64,000 nucleotides of DNA. Origin: Bacteroidaceae bacterium (GTDB lineage Bacteria > Bacteroidota > Bacteroidia > Bacteroidales > Muribaculaceae). The stretch's first letter is position 1, and every line of letters begins with the position of its first letter. The stretch lies in assembly GCA_021768245.1 (NCBI GenBank), contig JAETNO010000001.1, positions 186,001 through 250,000 of the forward strand. The letters are read 5' to 3'. The notes beneath the pieces were generated by a model, which saw only the letters and a program-made list of their open reading frames with translations, made no database searches and was not told the DNA's origin. Below, piece after piece: positions 7,942-15,722 of the stretch. Made by a program: the position numbers and the translations under genes.

Positions 7942-8595
7942 ATGAAAAATCTTGACCTTATCCTTGCCGAAAAGCTCCTGAAAATCAGCGCTATCAAACT
8001 TCAGCCTGACAATCCCTTCACCTGGGCTTCAGGGTGGAACTCCCCCATCTATACGGACAACCGCAAGACGCTCTCCTATCCGTCGGTCCGTAATTTCATC
8101 AAGGTCGAGCTCAGCCGCATAATCCTCGAGAACTTCGGCACAGCCGATGCCATAGCCGGTGTGGCCACCGGAGCTATAGCCCAGGGCGCACTCGTGTCGG
8201 ACAATCTCGGACTCCCATATGTCTACGTACGCTCCACTCCTAAAGACCATGGCCTTGAGAACCTTATCGAAGGTGACCTCCGTCCGGGCCAGAAGGTGGT
8301 GGTTATCGAAGACCTCGTGTCGACCGGAGGCAGCAGCCTCAAGGCTGTAGAGGCGATCCGCAATGCCGGATGTGAAGTCATCGGCATGGTCGCTATCTTC
8401 AGCTATGAATTCCCCTTGGCGACAAAACGTTTCAAGGAAGCCAACGTGAACCTCATCACACTCTCCAACTACTCGGCACTCATCACCGCCGCACTCGAGA
8501 CAGGCTTCATACGCGAAAGCGACGTTGCAACACTCAAGGAATGGCGCAAGGATCCGTCAATGTGGACTCCCGCCACCGATTCCGCAAAAGAATAA
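7942..8595 (+). CDS. pyrE: Orotate phosphoribosyltransferase
   Basis: 217 residues from the ATG at 7942. Catalyses orotate + PRPP to OMP in de novo pyrimidine synthesis, in the cytosol. The N-terminus (MKNLDLILAEKLL) and WASGWNSPIYTDNR are typical. The PRPP-binding signature VVVIEDLVSTGGSSLKA and the flexible-loop RSTPKDHGLEN are intact. The start is fixed by the promoter at 7861-7891. It is followed after 89 nt by an SRPBCC gene, a pairing I recall from other Bacteroidales. Confidence 0.95.
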   Translation: MKNLDLILAEKLLKISAIKLQPDNPFTWASGWNSPIYTDNRKTLSYPSVRNFIKVELSRIILENFGTADAIAGVATGAIAQGALVSDNLGLPYVYVRSTPKDHGLENLIEGDLRPGQKVVVIEDLVSTGGSSLKAVEAIRNAGCEVIGMVAIFSYEFPLATKRFKEANVNLITLSNYSALITAALETGFIRESDVATLKEWRKDPSMWTPATDSAKE

Positions 8596-8684
8596 TCTAC
8601 AGACAGTCATTTCAAGGTACAGAAATTCATAAATGGCATAAATGACGTATTTTGATTTATGTACCTTCGTTTATATCTTAAAAT

Positions 8685-9104
8685 ATGGCAATATATTCCG
8701 GAAAATCCGTGACTCTGCCCCGCCCTATCGCGCAGATCTATGAGAAGGTGGCCGACCTGAGCCAGTATCGCGACCTCGTGGAGCAACTTCCAGAAGAGCA
8801 GCGCGCCAAGCTCAACGGCGTGGTGTTCGAGGGGGACAGCGTGAAGATGGACGCGCCGGCCATCGGGCAGCTCGTGTTCAAGGTGAGCGAGCGCGTGCCC
8901 ACAAGCCGCGTGTGCTTCACTGCCGAAGGGAGCCCCGTGCCCCTGCTTCTGAGCCTTGACCTGAAGGAGGCTGACACGGCATCGACCACCATCACTCCGT
9001 CAATAAAGATTGAAATTCCACCGATGTTGCGTCCCTTCATAGGAGGAAAAATCCAGGAGGCAGCCGACAAATTCGGTGACATGTTCACCTCTCTGTTCAA
9101 ATAA
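8685..9104 (+). CDS. SRPBCC/START-like ligand-binding protein
   Basis: 139 residues, no signal peptide. The N-terminus (YSGKSVTLPRPIAQIYEKVADLSQYRD) and the strand-rich middle followed by a C-terminal helix fit the helix-grip SRPBCC fold. The long C-terminal helix (IQEAADKFGDMFTSL) would line the cavity. Ligand and role are unknown. It follows pyrE and ends at a strong terminator, so the two may be one transcription unit. Confidence 0.75.
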   Translation: MAIYSGKSVTLPRPIAQIYEKVADLSQYRDLVEQLPEEQRAKLNGVVFEGDSVKMDAPAIGQLVFKVSERVPTSRVCFTAEGSPVPLLLSLDLKEADTASTTITPSIKIEIPPMLRPFIGGKIQEAADKFGDMFTSLFK

Positions 9105-9137
9105 GCGGATTCAGCCCCTGATTACAGAAAAAACACA

Positions 9138-9168
9138 CAGGGATGCACGGACCGTGCGTCCCTGTTTT
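9138..9168 (+). terminator. Terminator after pyrE-SRPBCC
   Basis: 13-nt arms, CAGGGATGCACGG (9138-9150) and CCGTGCGTCCCTG (9152-9164), with one G-U and a minimal loop, then TTTTATATAT. Confidence 0.8.
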
Positions 9169-9209
9169 ATATATACCTATTACATAATACAGGAATTATA
9201 CTATAATAT

Positions 9210-9728
9210 ATGAAAGACACTTTTAGAAAGATTTTCACGGCACTCGTAGCCATCACGGCGCTCAACGCCTGCGACTCGGTGGACGACAACAGGATTCCAT
9301 TCGCGGAGGTGCACCTGACATTCCACACCGTCGGCGACTGGAACATATACGGTGTGCCGGGAGCTGCCGACTATCGCCGCTATATCTTCACGCCGACCGA
9401 GAAGGTGCCCGACAATTTTCCCTATTCGGCTCTCGACCGTACGGGCTTCGGAGGACTGCTCCTCGTCTCGGATGCGATGGGTGAGCTAAGCGTCTATGAC
9501 CTTTCATGTCCTGTGGAGGCGCGTCCAAACATCAGGATAACAGTACCCGCCGCCACCGGAGGAGGCAATGAGGCATATGCGGAATGTCCGTCGTGCAAGA
9601 GCCGCTACGACGTATTCGTCAACCGTGGCAATCCAATGAGCGGGCCTGCAGCAGAGAGGGGCTTCGGCCTGCAGAGATATTCAATCGTGTCGGGAGGCGC
9701 AACGGAATATCGCGTTATCACGCGTTGA
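9210..9728 (+). CDS. Rieske-like lipoprotein with altered cluster ligands
   Basis: 172 residues with a lipoprotein signal (LVAITALNACDS; lipobox Cys near 21), so probably anchored in the envelope. The C-terminal half follows the Rieske domain: CPVEARP near 96, then ECPSCKSRYDVF near 128-139, GNPMSGPAA and LQRYSIV. A normal Rieske protein has C-x-H and C-x-x-H. Here the His positions appear as Val/Glu and Cys, so a standard 2Fe-2S cluster is not expected. It may be structural, bind another metal, or use the Cys pair for redox. It is convergent with the transglutaminase-like gene, 19 nt away. Confidence 0.6.
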   Translation: MKDTFRKIFTALVAITALNACDSVDDNRIPFAEVHLTFHTVGDWNIYGVPGAADYRRYIFTPTEKVPDNFPYSALDRTGFGGLLLVSDAMGELSVYDLSCPVEARPNIRITVPAATGGGNEAYAECPSCKSRYDVFVNRGNPMSGPAAERGFGLQRYSIVSGGATEYRVITR

Positions 9729-9747
9729 CACCATCACTCCTGCGACA

Positions 9748-11367
9748 TCACTTATATTCAAGGTCTATGCCCGGGGCCGTACCGACATAGCCGGGCATGC
9801 ACATTCCCGTGCGGGCACCTATATAGGTAGGGTCTGAGATATAGAACACCCGTCCCTCATGGCTGTAGGCATCCCCTTTTATAGGCTGCGACAGGGTTAC
9901 AGCCGCGCTTTCATGTCCGGGATAGTTGATGAGATGGTTTTCAACGCCGAGCACATTCCACAGCAGATAGGTGTAGAATATCGCGCGGTCCTCGCAGTCG
10001 CATTTATCGTAGAACAGGGTCTCTTCAAACAGATAGGGCTTTTCGAAGCCGTGGTTGTCGTCGTCAGTGGCATATTCAAAAGCACCCTGAACGAACTGCA
10101 GCAAATCGTCGACGGCCTTACGCTGGTCGCGACCTTCAAGCTGAAGCTTGAACTGACGCACGACATCGTCGCGCACCTCCTTCGACACATATGAGCGCGC
10201 AAAATCACCGGTAGGCATCTGCGGGTAACGGTAGAGCATGGGGAACATCGCGCCGTTGACCTCTCCGCTGATGCTGAGGTCGCCGAAGCTGAGGTTATAT
10301 TTATGCGGTTTGTAGGGAAGGTTCAAGCCATTGAGACGAAGGTCCATGTCAAGGCCTATGTCATTGTTCTTCGGCAGCTGGCAGGTGGAGATTGAAGCGT
10401 TGCCGGAGGCGGCCACATCATAGCCGTCAATACCGAACACATAGTATTTCTTTCCGTCGACCTTTATGAAGAGGCGACCGTAGACTGTCTGCTTGCAGGG
10501 GATAAGGAGCAGGGGCTGATTGTTGCCGTTTATGCCGAGGCGGACACCATAGCCCATGTTGGCAAGGAGGAAATGTTTGAGCGACATTCTCGAGGAGGCA
10601 TCGACGGAGCCGTAGCGGCTGTCGATGTAGGAGGATGCGAGTTCCGATTTCAGATAGTCGTTGAGATTCATCTCGGCGGCTTTTTTCTCTACCGCTCCGA
10701 GGAGCAGGCGCGCCTGAGGGTCATTGGCGAGCTTACGCCACTGCGCGGCGTAGTCCTGCGGGGTGGAGAGTTTCTTGGCAAGCTTTATGTCTGTTTCGGG
10801 CATCTGAAGCTCTATCTCATAGAACGAGAACGAGAAATCATCGCCACTGCTTGCCGGAGACTCCACGGGAGTCTCACCAGGGGCGGAAGGCCCGGGAGAA
10901 GCGGGTGAGTTGGAAGCGGGAGTGGACGGAGCCAAGGGCACAGCCTTTGAAGAGGGCTTTGCAGGGGATGTAGGAGAGGCAGGGGTGTTGTCGGCCGCAG
11001 GGACTGCCGGAGAAGACGGGACTCTGTCAGTTACAGGAGATTGAGGTGAAGGGCTCCCCTTCTGTTCAGGCGTAGACGGTTTGACAGAAGAGAGGAATGA
11101 ACGGTCGGGCGTGGTGCGCGGGGCCGCCTTTGGCTTGGGTACGGAATATGCCTCCTCGCCTTTAAACTGCTGATAGTCGACCCATGCCCCTTCGAGAAAC
11201 TGGTCGTAGCGTTCGAGTATTCCCTTCCGGAAAGAATTATAGTCGTCGAAGAGACTTTTTCTGAATTCGTCGAATGACTGACGGCCTGATGGTGCAGGAG
11301 TCTGAGCCATCGCTATTGACGACAGCGACAGGGACAATACGCTTATGAAGAGAAGACGAGATTTCAT
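9748..11367 (-). CDS. Secreted transglutaminase-like cysteine protease-fold protein
   Basis: 539 residues. Signal peptide about 1-21 (LSLSSIAMAQ), a helical segment with repeated Phe/Tyr (about 30-70), a long Pro/Ser/Ala-rich linker about 75-170, then a large domain with a plausible transglutaminase-type triad: Cys in KCDCEDRA near 456, His in PGHESAAV near 484 and Asp in ISDPTY near 511. Family members cleave or crosslink peptides, but activity here is inferred. It is the last gene of the exported-protein cluster and sits 124 nt after the previous gene, so it could have its own promoter. Confidence 0.65.
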   Translation of the reverse strand: MKSRLLFISVLSLSLSSIAMAQTPAPSGRQSFDEFRKSLFDDYNSFRKGILERYDQFLEGAWVDYQQFKGEEAYSVPKPKAAPRTTPDRSFLSSVKPSTPEQKGSPSPQSPVTDRVPSSPAVPAADNTPASPTSPAKPSSKAVPLAPSTPASNSPASPGPSAPGETPVESPASSGDDFSFSFYEIELQMPETDIKLAKKLSTPQDYAAQWRKLANDPQARLLLGAVEKKAAEMNLNDYLKSELASSYIDSRYGSVDASSRMSLKHFLLANMGYGVRLGINGNNQPLLLIPCKQTVYGRLFIKVDGKKYYVFGIDGYDVAASGNASISTCQLPKNNDIGLDMDLRLNGLNLPYKPHKYNLSFGDLSISGEVNGAMFPMLYRYPQMPTGDFARSYVSKEVRDDVVRQFKLQLEGRDQRKAVDDLLQFVQGAFEYATDDDNHGFEKPYLFEETLFYDKCDCEDRAIFYTYLLWNVLGVENHLINYPGHESAAVTLSQPIKGDAYSHEGRVFYISDPTYIGARTGMCMPGYVGTAPGIDLEYK

Positions 11368-11491
11368 ATTCCGAGTAAATGGCTATGTTTGGGAAACCCC
11401 GCCTCCGGACTTACTGACTGCCGAAGGCGAGAAATAAGGCTTTGCCTGAATATTATAGATCGAGGAGAATTGAGATTATATAAGCGTCGGA

Positions 11492-12118
11492 TTATTCACC
11501 TCTGACAAAGGCCGAAATTTTCTCAGCATGGCGCTGGGCGGCCTCGCTCTCTTTGAGGGCATTGTCGAGGGCGCGGATACGAGCCTTAGAAGCGGCGCTC
11601 TCGCTTACGATATAGAAGGACTGTATTTCATAGGTGCCGTTGCCGTTGTCGCGAATCACAGAGAAGCTTTCGGCCATCTCGCCCTTGATTTCCTTGGTGA
11701 CCTCACGCTCGAAAGCACCGTAGAAGTGTTCGAATTCAGCATCGCCGCCTGTGCCATCGGCAGAAATGTCGGTGAGGATACGGCCACGCAGCGAGCTTCC
11801 GGCTTCCTGGGCATAGGAGATGGTGGCACTGTTCATTGCCATCTGGCGACCGACGTTCTTTGATTTGATATTTGAGGCCACGCCGACGAATTCACGGCCA
11901 TCGTCGCCGAGCTTATCAAGTTTATCATAGTGGGTAAGGAGGGCTACTTCAAGGGAATGGGCCGAGCCGAAAAGGCTCCATCCTTCTTTCTTGAAACGCT
12001 TCAGCACTTCCTTGCGCTCTTTGTCGCGAGCCTTGCGGAGGGCTTTGCTATTGTCGGCCATCATGGTAAAAGGGGCGAGCAGCAACGCCACCAGAAGAAT
12101 TGAAAAAAGTTTTTTCAT
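11492..12118 (-). CDS. Small secreted protein of unknown function
   Basis: 208 residues with a clear signal peptide (FSILLVALLLAPFTMMADN). The rest is charged and mostly helical at both ends, with a central strand-rich part and a C-terminal helix (RIRALDNALKESEAAQRHAE). I recognise no family with confidence; it is loosely like LPP20-type envelope proteins. It starts 25 nt after the DUF4384 gene on the same strand, so it very likely belongs to that operon. Confidence 0.6.
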   Translation of the reverse strand: MKKLFSILLVALLLAPFTMMADNSKALRKARDKERKEVLKRFKKEGWSLFGSAHSLEVALLTHYDKLDKLGDDGREFVGVASNIKSKNVGRQMAMNSATISYAQEAGSSLRGRILTDISADGTGGDAEFEHFYGAFEREVTKEIKGEMAESFSVIRDNGNGTYEIQSFYIVSESAASKARIRALDNALKESEAAQRHAEKISAFVRGE

Positions 12119-12143
12119 GAGAGAATGGTTGTTAAAGGGTTAT

Positions 12144-13022
12144 TTATTTTGAAGAGATATCGATATTCATGATTTTCACACCCATCTTGGGGTCGTTTGA
12201 GCGACAGCGCGACAGCCACGAGGCGAAATCGTCATAGGGAAGCATGCGGGGGATATTGTCGCCCACAAAATTGTCGACGGCACGGGAAAAGGGATTGGGA
12301 GAAAACACTACGTAGAGGCGGTTGCGCTCGGCAGGCGCGTCGGTGGTAAGCTGAAGTTCATCGACAGTGCCATGGGAGGCGTCGGCACGGGCGGAGTCAA
12401 AGAAGACGTAATCCCTGTTGCGCCTGACTTTCACATCAGAGCCGTTATGGTTCTGATAAGGAAGGAGGCTGAACACGGAGTTTTTCTCATCGACGAGGAA
12501 AGCGGCGACATAGCCATCGACCGGGACGCGCAGATAGAGATACATGTCGTCGCCGGAACGGAAACGGGTATCTGCGTTTTTCAAATCTGTCCCGTTGCGG
12601 AGCACCGACGCGTTGAAATCGGTCGATTCGTTGGAAATCTCACGAGCCTTCCCCACCACGCGGCATCTGACTATATAGCAACCGTCATTGTCAAGGCTAT
12701 AGTCGAACTCAGGCTCACCTTCATCGGCAATCCATTCACCCTTGACAGCCGTGGAACTCAGCGAGGAAAAGTAGGTTGACTCCCCGCGAGCGTCAAGAAG
12801 ATCGCTCTGATACGTGTCCTGGCTCACGACAGTGCCGAACTCCTTGGCAAGCGCTGAAATACGCGCTCCTTCAAGGGCATGGCGGCGGCAGTCCTCACGG
12901 CTCTCGGTCTTGTCGCCGTAGTAGGTGAACTCCCCCTTCACGGTCTTGACCCCTGCGGAGGCGGGAAGCGCCGTCAGGAAGGCTGCAAGCAACAGAAAAA
13001 ATATTTCAGAAAAGGTTTTCAT
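12144..13022 (-). CDS. DUF4384 secreted protein
   Basis: 292 residues with signal peptide (IFFLLLAAFLTALPASA). The N-terminal part (about 25-130) resembles LPP20/FlgT-like domains (RRHALEGARISALAKEFGT). The middle (DDMYLYLRVPVDGYVAAFLVD, SVFSLLPYQ, residues about 155-200) matches DUF4384, a domain often found beside bacterial caspases and FecR proteins. It begins 1 nt after the caspase gene's stop, so tight coupling is expected. The molecular role of DUF4384 is not known; a periplasmic binding or sensing role is inferred. Confidence 0.75.
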   Translation of the reverse strand: MKTFSEIFFLLLAAFLTALPASAGVKTVKGEFTYYGDKTESREDCRRHALEGARISALAKEFGTVVSQDTYQSDLLDARGESTYFSSLSSTAVKGEWIADEGEPEFDYSLDNDGCYIVRCRVVGKAREISNESTDFNASVLRNGTDLKNADTRFRSGDDMYLYLRVPVDGYVAAFLVDEKNSVFSLLPYQNHNGSDVKVRRNRDYVFFDSARADASHGTVDELQLTTDAPAERNRLYVVFSPNPFSRAVDNFVGDNIPRMLPYDDFASWLSRCRSNDPKMGVKIMNIDISSK

Positions 13023-13023
13023 A

Positions 13024-15702
13024 TCAGAAACTGAGTTTACGCTTATGCCAGTCGGCGGCCATGGCGCCGGAAGTGGTCACGGTCGGGGTCTGGGGCTTGC
13101 CGTTGGTGATTGTCGACTGACGCTTCACATTATCGGTCACATATTCAGTCAGCTCCCTGAGAGTCACGTTGCCCTTGCTTTCCTGTAGTTTCTTAAGCAG
13201 GAAGTAGGTGAAGAGTCCATGGTTCTTCTCCTTGTACGGGAGGGCTGTCTCCTGGCCGGAAGTCGCCGTGAAGGAGAACATATTGCCTTGAGGAGCCGCA
13301 TCCTTGGCCTTTATGACCACCGAACGGGCGGCATTCAGCATCCCTGAGTCGTTTCTCTGGCTTCCGCTGAAGCAGGCGTCGAGAAATACCATCACAGAGT
13401 TGGCCCCCATGGAACCAAGGTCGGTATAGATTTTATTGAGCGACAGGCAGGTCTCCGAGACGAGGGCATCGCCGTCGACCGGCAGGAGGAAGGCGTTTTT
13501 GGTAGCCTCGTCAGGCATGCCGTGACCGGCGTAGTAGAAAATCACGTCGGCTCCGTCGACAGCCTTGGTTATATTGCGGATGTCGGCAAAGGCGCGGTGC
13601 ATCTGCGCGAGGCCGGCATTGCGATAGACGCGGATATTCTCTTTCGGAAGACCGAGAGTCAGGTTAAGATAGCGGCTGAACACTTCGCCATCGTTGAGAG
13701 CCGACTCTACCTTGGGGACATTGGCATAGACCTCGTTGGCAATAATCACAGCGAAAGTCCTGTCAGCCTTCTTTCCGGAAATGGGGATATTCTCGTCGAC
13801 ATCGGACCTCACGGTGACCCGTGCCACATTGACAGGACCGGTGTAGGGAGAACCGGGCTTCACCACATCCTTGTTGGCATCGGCAAGAATCCTGTTGAAA
13901 TCCACGTCGACCGCCGTACGGGCATACTGCACAGCTTTCTCATTATCGTAGGTATAGCTCTTGCCATAAGGGGTCATGAAGGTCACTCCGGCGATAAGCA
14001 CCTTGTCCTTGTCGATATAGTAGTGAGGATTATGGAGCTTCATGCGGTCCCAGTTGGCCTTGAATATTTCGGCCTCACCGTTCTCGAGGGGCACGGGGAG
14101 ATAGACCGGGCCGAAATTGGACTCGATGAGATAGACTTCGTTGCCGGCATCGTAGGGTTTAAGCTGGAAATCCTTAGGGCGCAGCTGCTTGGTGTAGAGG
14201 GTGAGATATTCCCTCTCAGCCTCCTTGCAAAGCCGCTCATACTCGCTTTTGACGGCAATGTCGTTGACACGCTGCTGATAGTCCTCCACCTTTTCAAACT
14301 CACCCTTTGCCACCCATTTGCCGAGACGCTCCTCGACGTAGGCCTTGGCGAAATCAGAGTAGAGCGGGGCATCCTTTCCGAAGCCTTTTGAATTGCCGGA
14401 GGCCGACGCGAAGTTCGACACGTTGCCCTCATTGGCAGTGACTTCCGACGGAAGGTCTTTCTCAGAAACGGGCGTTTCACCGAGCGCGCGGATGCGGGTG
14501 TTGACCTCACCGAACTTTTCAAGGTTGCCGAGACATCCGTAGGTCACGGCAAGGGCCTTGAGATATTTCATCGACAGGGGATCGTTGGCAAGGACCTCTT
14601 CGAGTTTCAGGGACGCCGCGTCAAAATAGGCGTCGCTCTGACGGCGAAACTTTTTCTGTTCCTTCTCATCCTGCTCGAAAATCACCTTATTATAATAGTT
14701 CACACCGAGATTGTAGTAGCAGAGAGCCGTGCGCTTGGCAATCCCGAGATTGTTGGGGCGAATCTGTTCGAGCTGCCCATATGTGTTGAGGGCCTTGGTG
14801 TATTCCTGCTGGTCTTCGAAAAGCTTACCCTGAATCATCAGAAGCTGCTCGTCGCCCGGACGGAACACGAAAGCCTTGTTGAGAAGATCCTGTATCAGCT
14901 CGGGATGCCCACCGTCCATCGAGGCCTGGAGGCAGATGAGCACAAGGTTGTAGTTGCTCGGATAAGCCTCTATGGCATCGGTCATTGCTGATATGGCATG
15001 ATTATAGTCGCCGGTATTAAGGCATGCCTGCCCGAGGAAGAGATAAATCTGCTCGCGCGAGCGGGTCTCACCCGTGGCAAGATATTCGTCGAAATATTTT
15101 ATCGCACGGGCATATTCCTTGACATTGTATGCACCTGACGCGGCACAGTATACAATCGGGGGATAGGCACCGTTGTCGCCCTGGAACTTCTCGCCTTTGA
15201 ATTCGTCCATAAGACGGGTGTCGACCACCGCCTGGGCGAAGAGGGTCATACGGCTGTTGTCGCCCGTGCCGGAGTAATGGAAAGCGCCCGCCAGCAAATC
15301 GCGGTTTATATCGCGGAGCATATTCTTGCACTGCTCACGCTCCTGCGGGGCATCCTTTGTCAAATCCAGGGCCTTCAGGGCTGATTCATAGCACTGCATA
15401 GCGGAGGTATAGACAGCGTCGTCGCCCTCACCCTGAAATTTCTGCCATTTGAGATGCTTGTAGATTTTTGTCGCTTCCTCTACCGCCTCATACATGCGGG
15501 CCATCTTCAGGCTGTCGGGATTGGCGAATGTAGCGTTTTCCATCCGGTCGCCTATGACCGGGAGAAGCCCCCCGGTCATGGTGCCGGACCCGTCAATAAG
15601 CGATGACGGATCGTCGTTTATGGTGGTGCTGACGGCTACGGCAGTCAATGCGCTTCCGGCAGCGAGTGTTGCAAAAAATGATAATAAAGAGATGTGTTTC
15701 AT
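13024..15702 (-). CDS. Exported TPR plus caspase-family (peptidase C14) protein
   Basis: 892 residues. Signal peptide about 1-24, TPR-type helical repeats about 40-400 (IYLFLGQACLNTGDYNHAI and similar), a middle domain about 440-640 that resembles a region of the neighbouring WD40-like protein, and a caspase domain from about 650 (FAVIIANEVYANVP). The catalytic dyad is visible: His in FYYAGHGMP near 725 and Cys in FLDACFSGS near 776. The basic-specific or P1 preference is not readable. Exported caspases of this type may process periplasmic partners. It lies in one operon with CHASE2, FecR-like and DUF4384 genes. Confidence 0.85.
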   Translation of the reverse strand: MKHISLLSFFATLAAGSALTAVAVSTTINDDPSSLIDGSGTMTGGLLPVIGDRMENATFANPDSLKMARMYEAVEEATKIYKHLKWQKFQGEGDDAVYTSAMQCYESALKALDLTKDAPQEREQCKNMLRDINRDLLAGAFHYSGTGDNSRMTLFAQAVVDTRLMDEFKGEKFQGDNGAYPPIVYCAASGAYNVKEYARAIKYFDEYLATGETRSREQIYLFLGQACLNTGDYNHAISAMTDAIEAYPSNYNLVLICLQASMDGGHPELIQDLLNKAFVFRPGDEQLLMIQGKLFEDQQEYTKALNTYGQLEQIRPNNLGIAKRTALCYYNLGVNYYNKVIFEQDEKEQKKFRRQSDAYFDAASLKLEEVLANDPLSMKYLKALAVTYGCLGNLEKFGEVNTRIRALGETPVSEKDLPSEVTANEGNVSNFASASGNSKGFGKDAPLYSDFAKAYVEERLGKWVAKGEFEKVEDYQQRVNDIAVKSEYERLCKEAEREYLTLYTKQLRPKDFQLKPYDAGNEVYLIESNFGPVYLPVPLENGEAEIFKANWDRMKLHNPHYYIDKDKVLIAGVTFMTPYGKSYTYDNEKAVQYARTAVDVDFNRILADANKDVVKPGSPYTGPVNVARVTVRSDVDENIPISGKKADRTFAVIIANEVYANVPKVESALNDGEVFSRYLNLTLGLPKENIRVYRNAGLAQMHRAFADIRNITKAVDGADVIFYYAGHGMPDEATKNAFLLPVDGDALVSETCLSLNKIYTDLGSMGANSVMVFLDACFSGSQRNDSGMLNAARSVVIKAKDAAPQGNMFSFTATSGQETALPYKEKNHGLFTYFLLKKLQESKGNVTLRELTEYVTDNVKRQSTITNGKPQTPTVTTSGAMAADWHKRKLSF

Positions 15703-15722
15703 ATAGTAATATCCGTTCCTGT

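Noticed and set aside
13522..14391. 289-codon plus-strand ORF inside the caspase gene
   Set aside because: Antisense shadow of a well-supported gene; the sequence has no domain.
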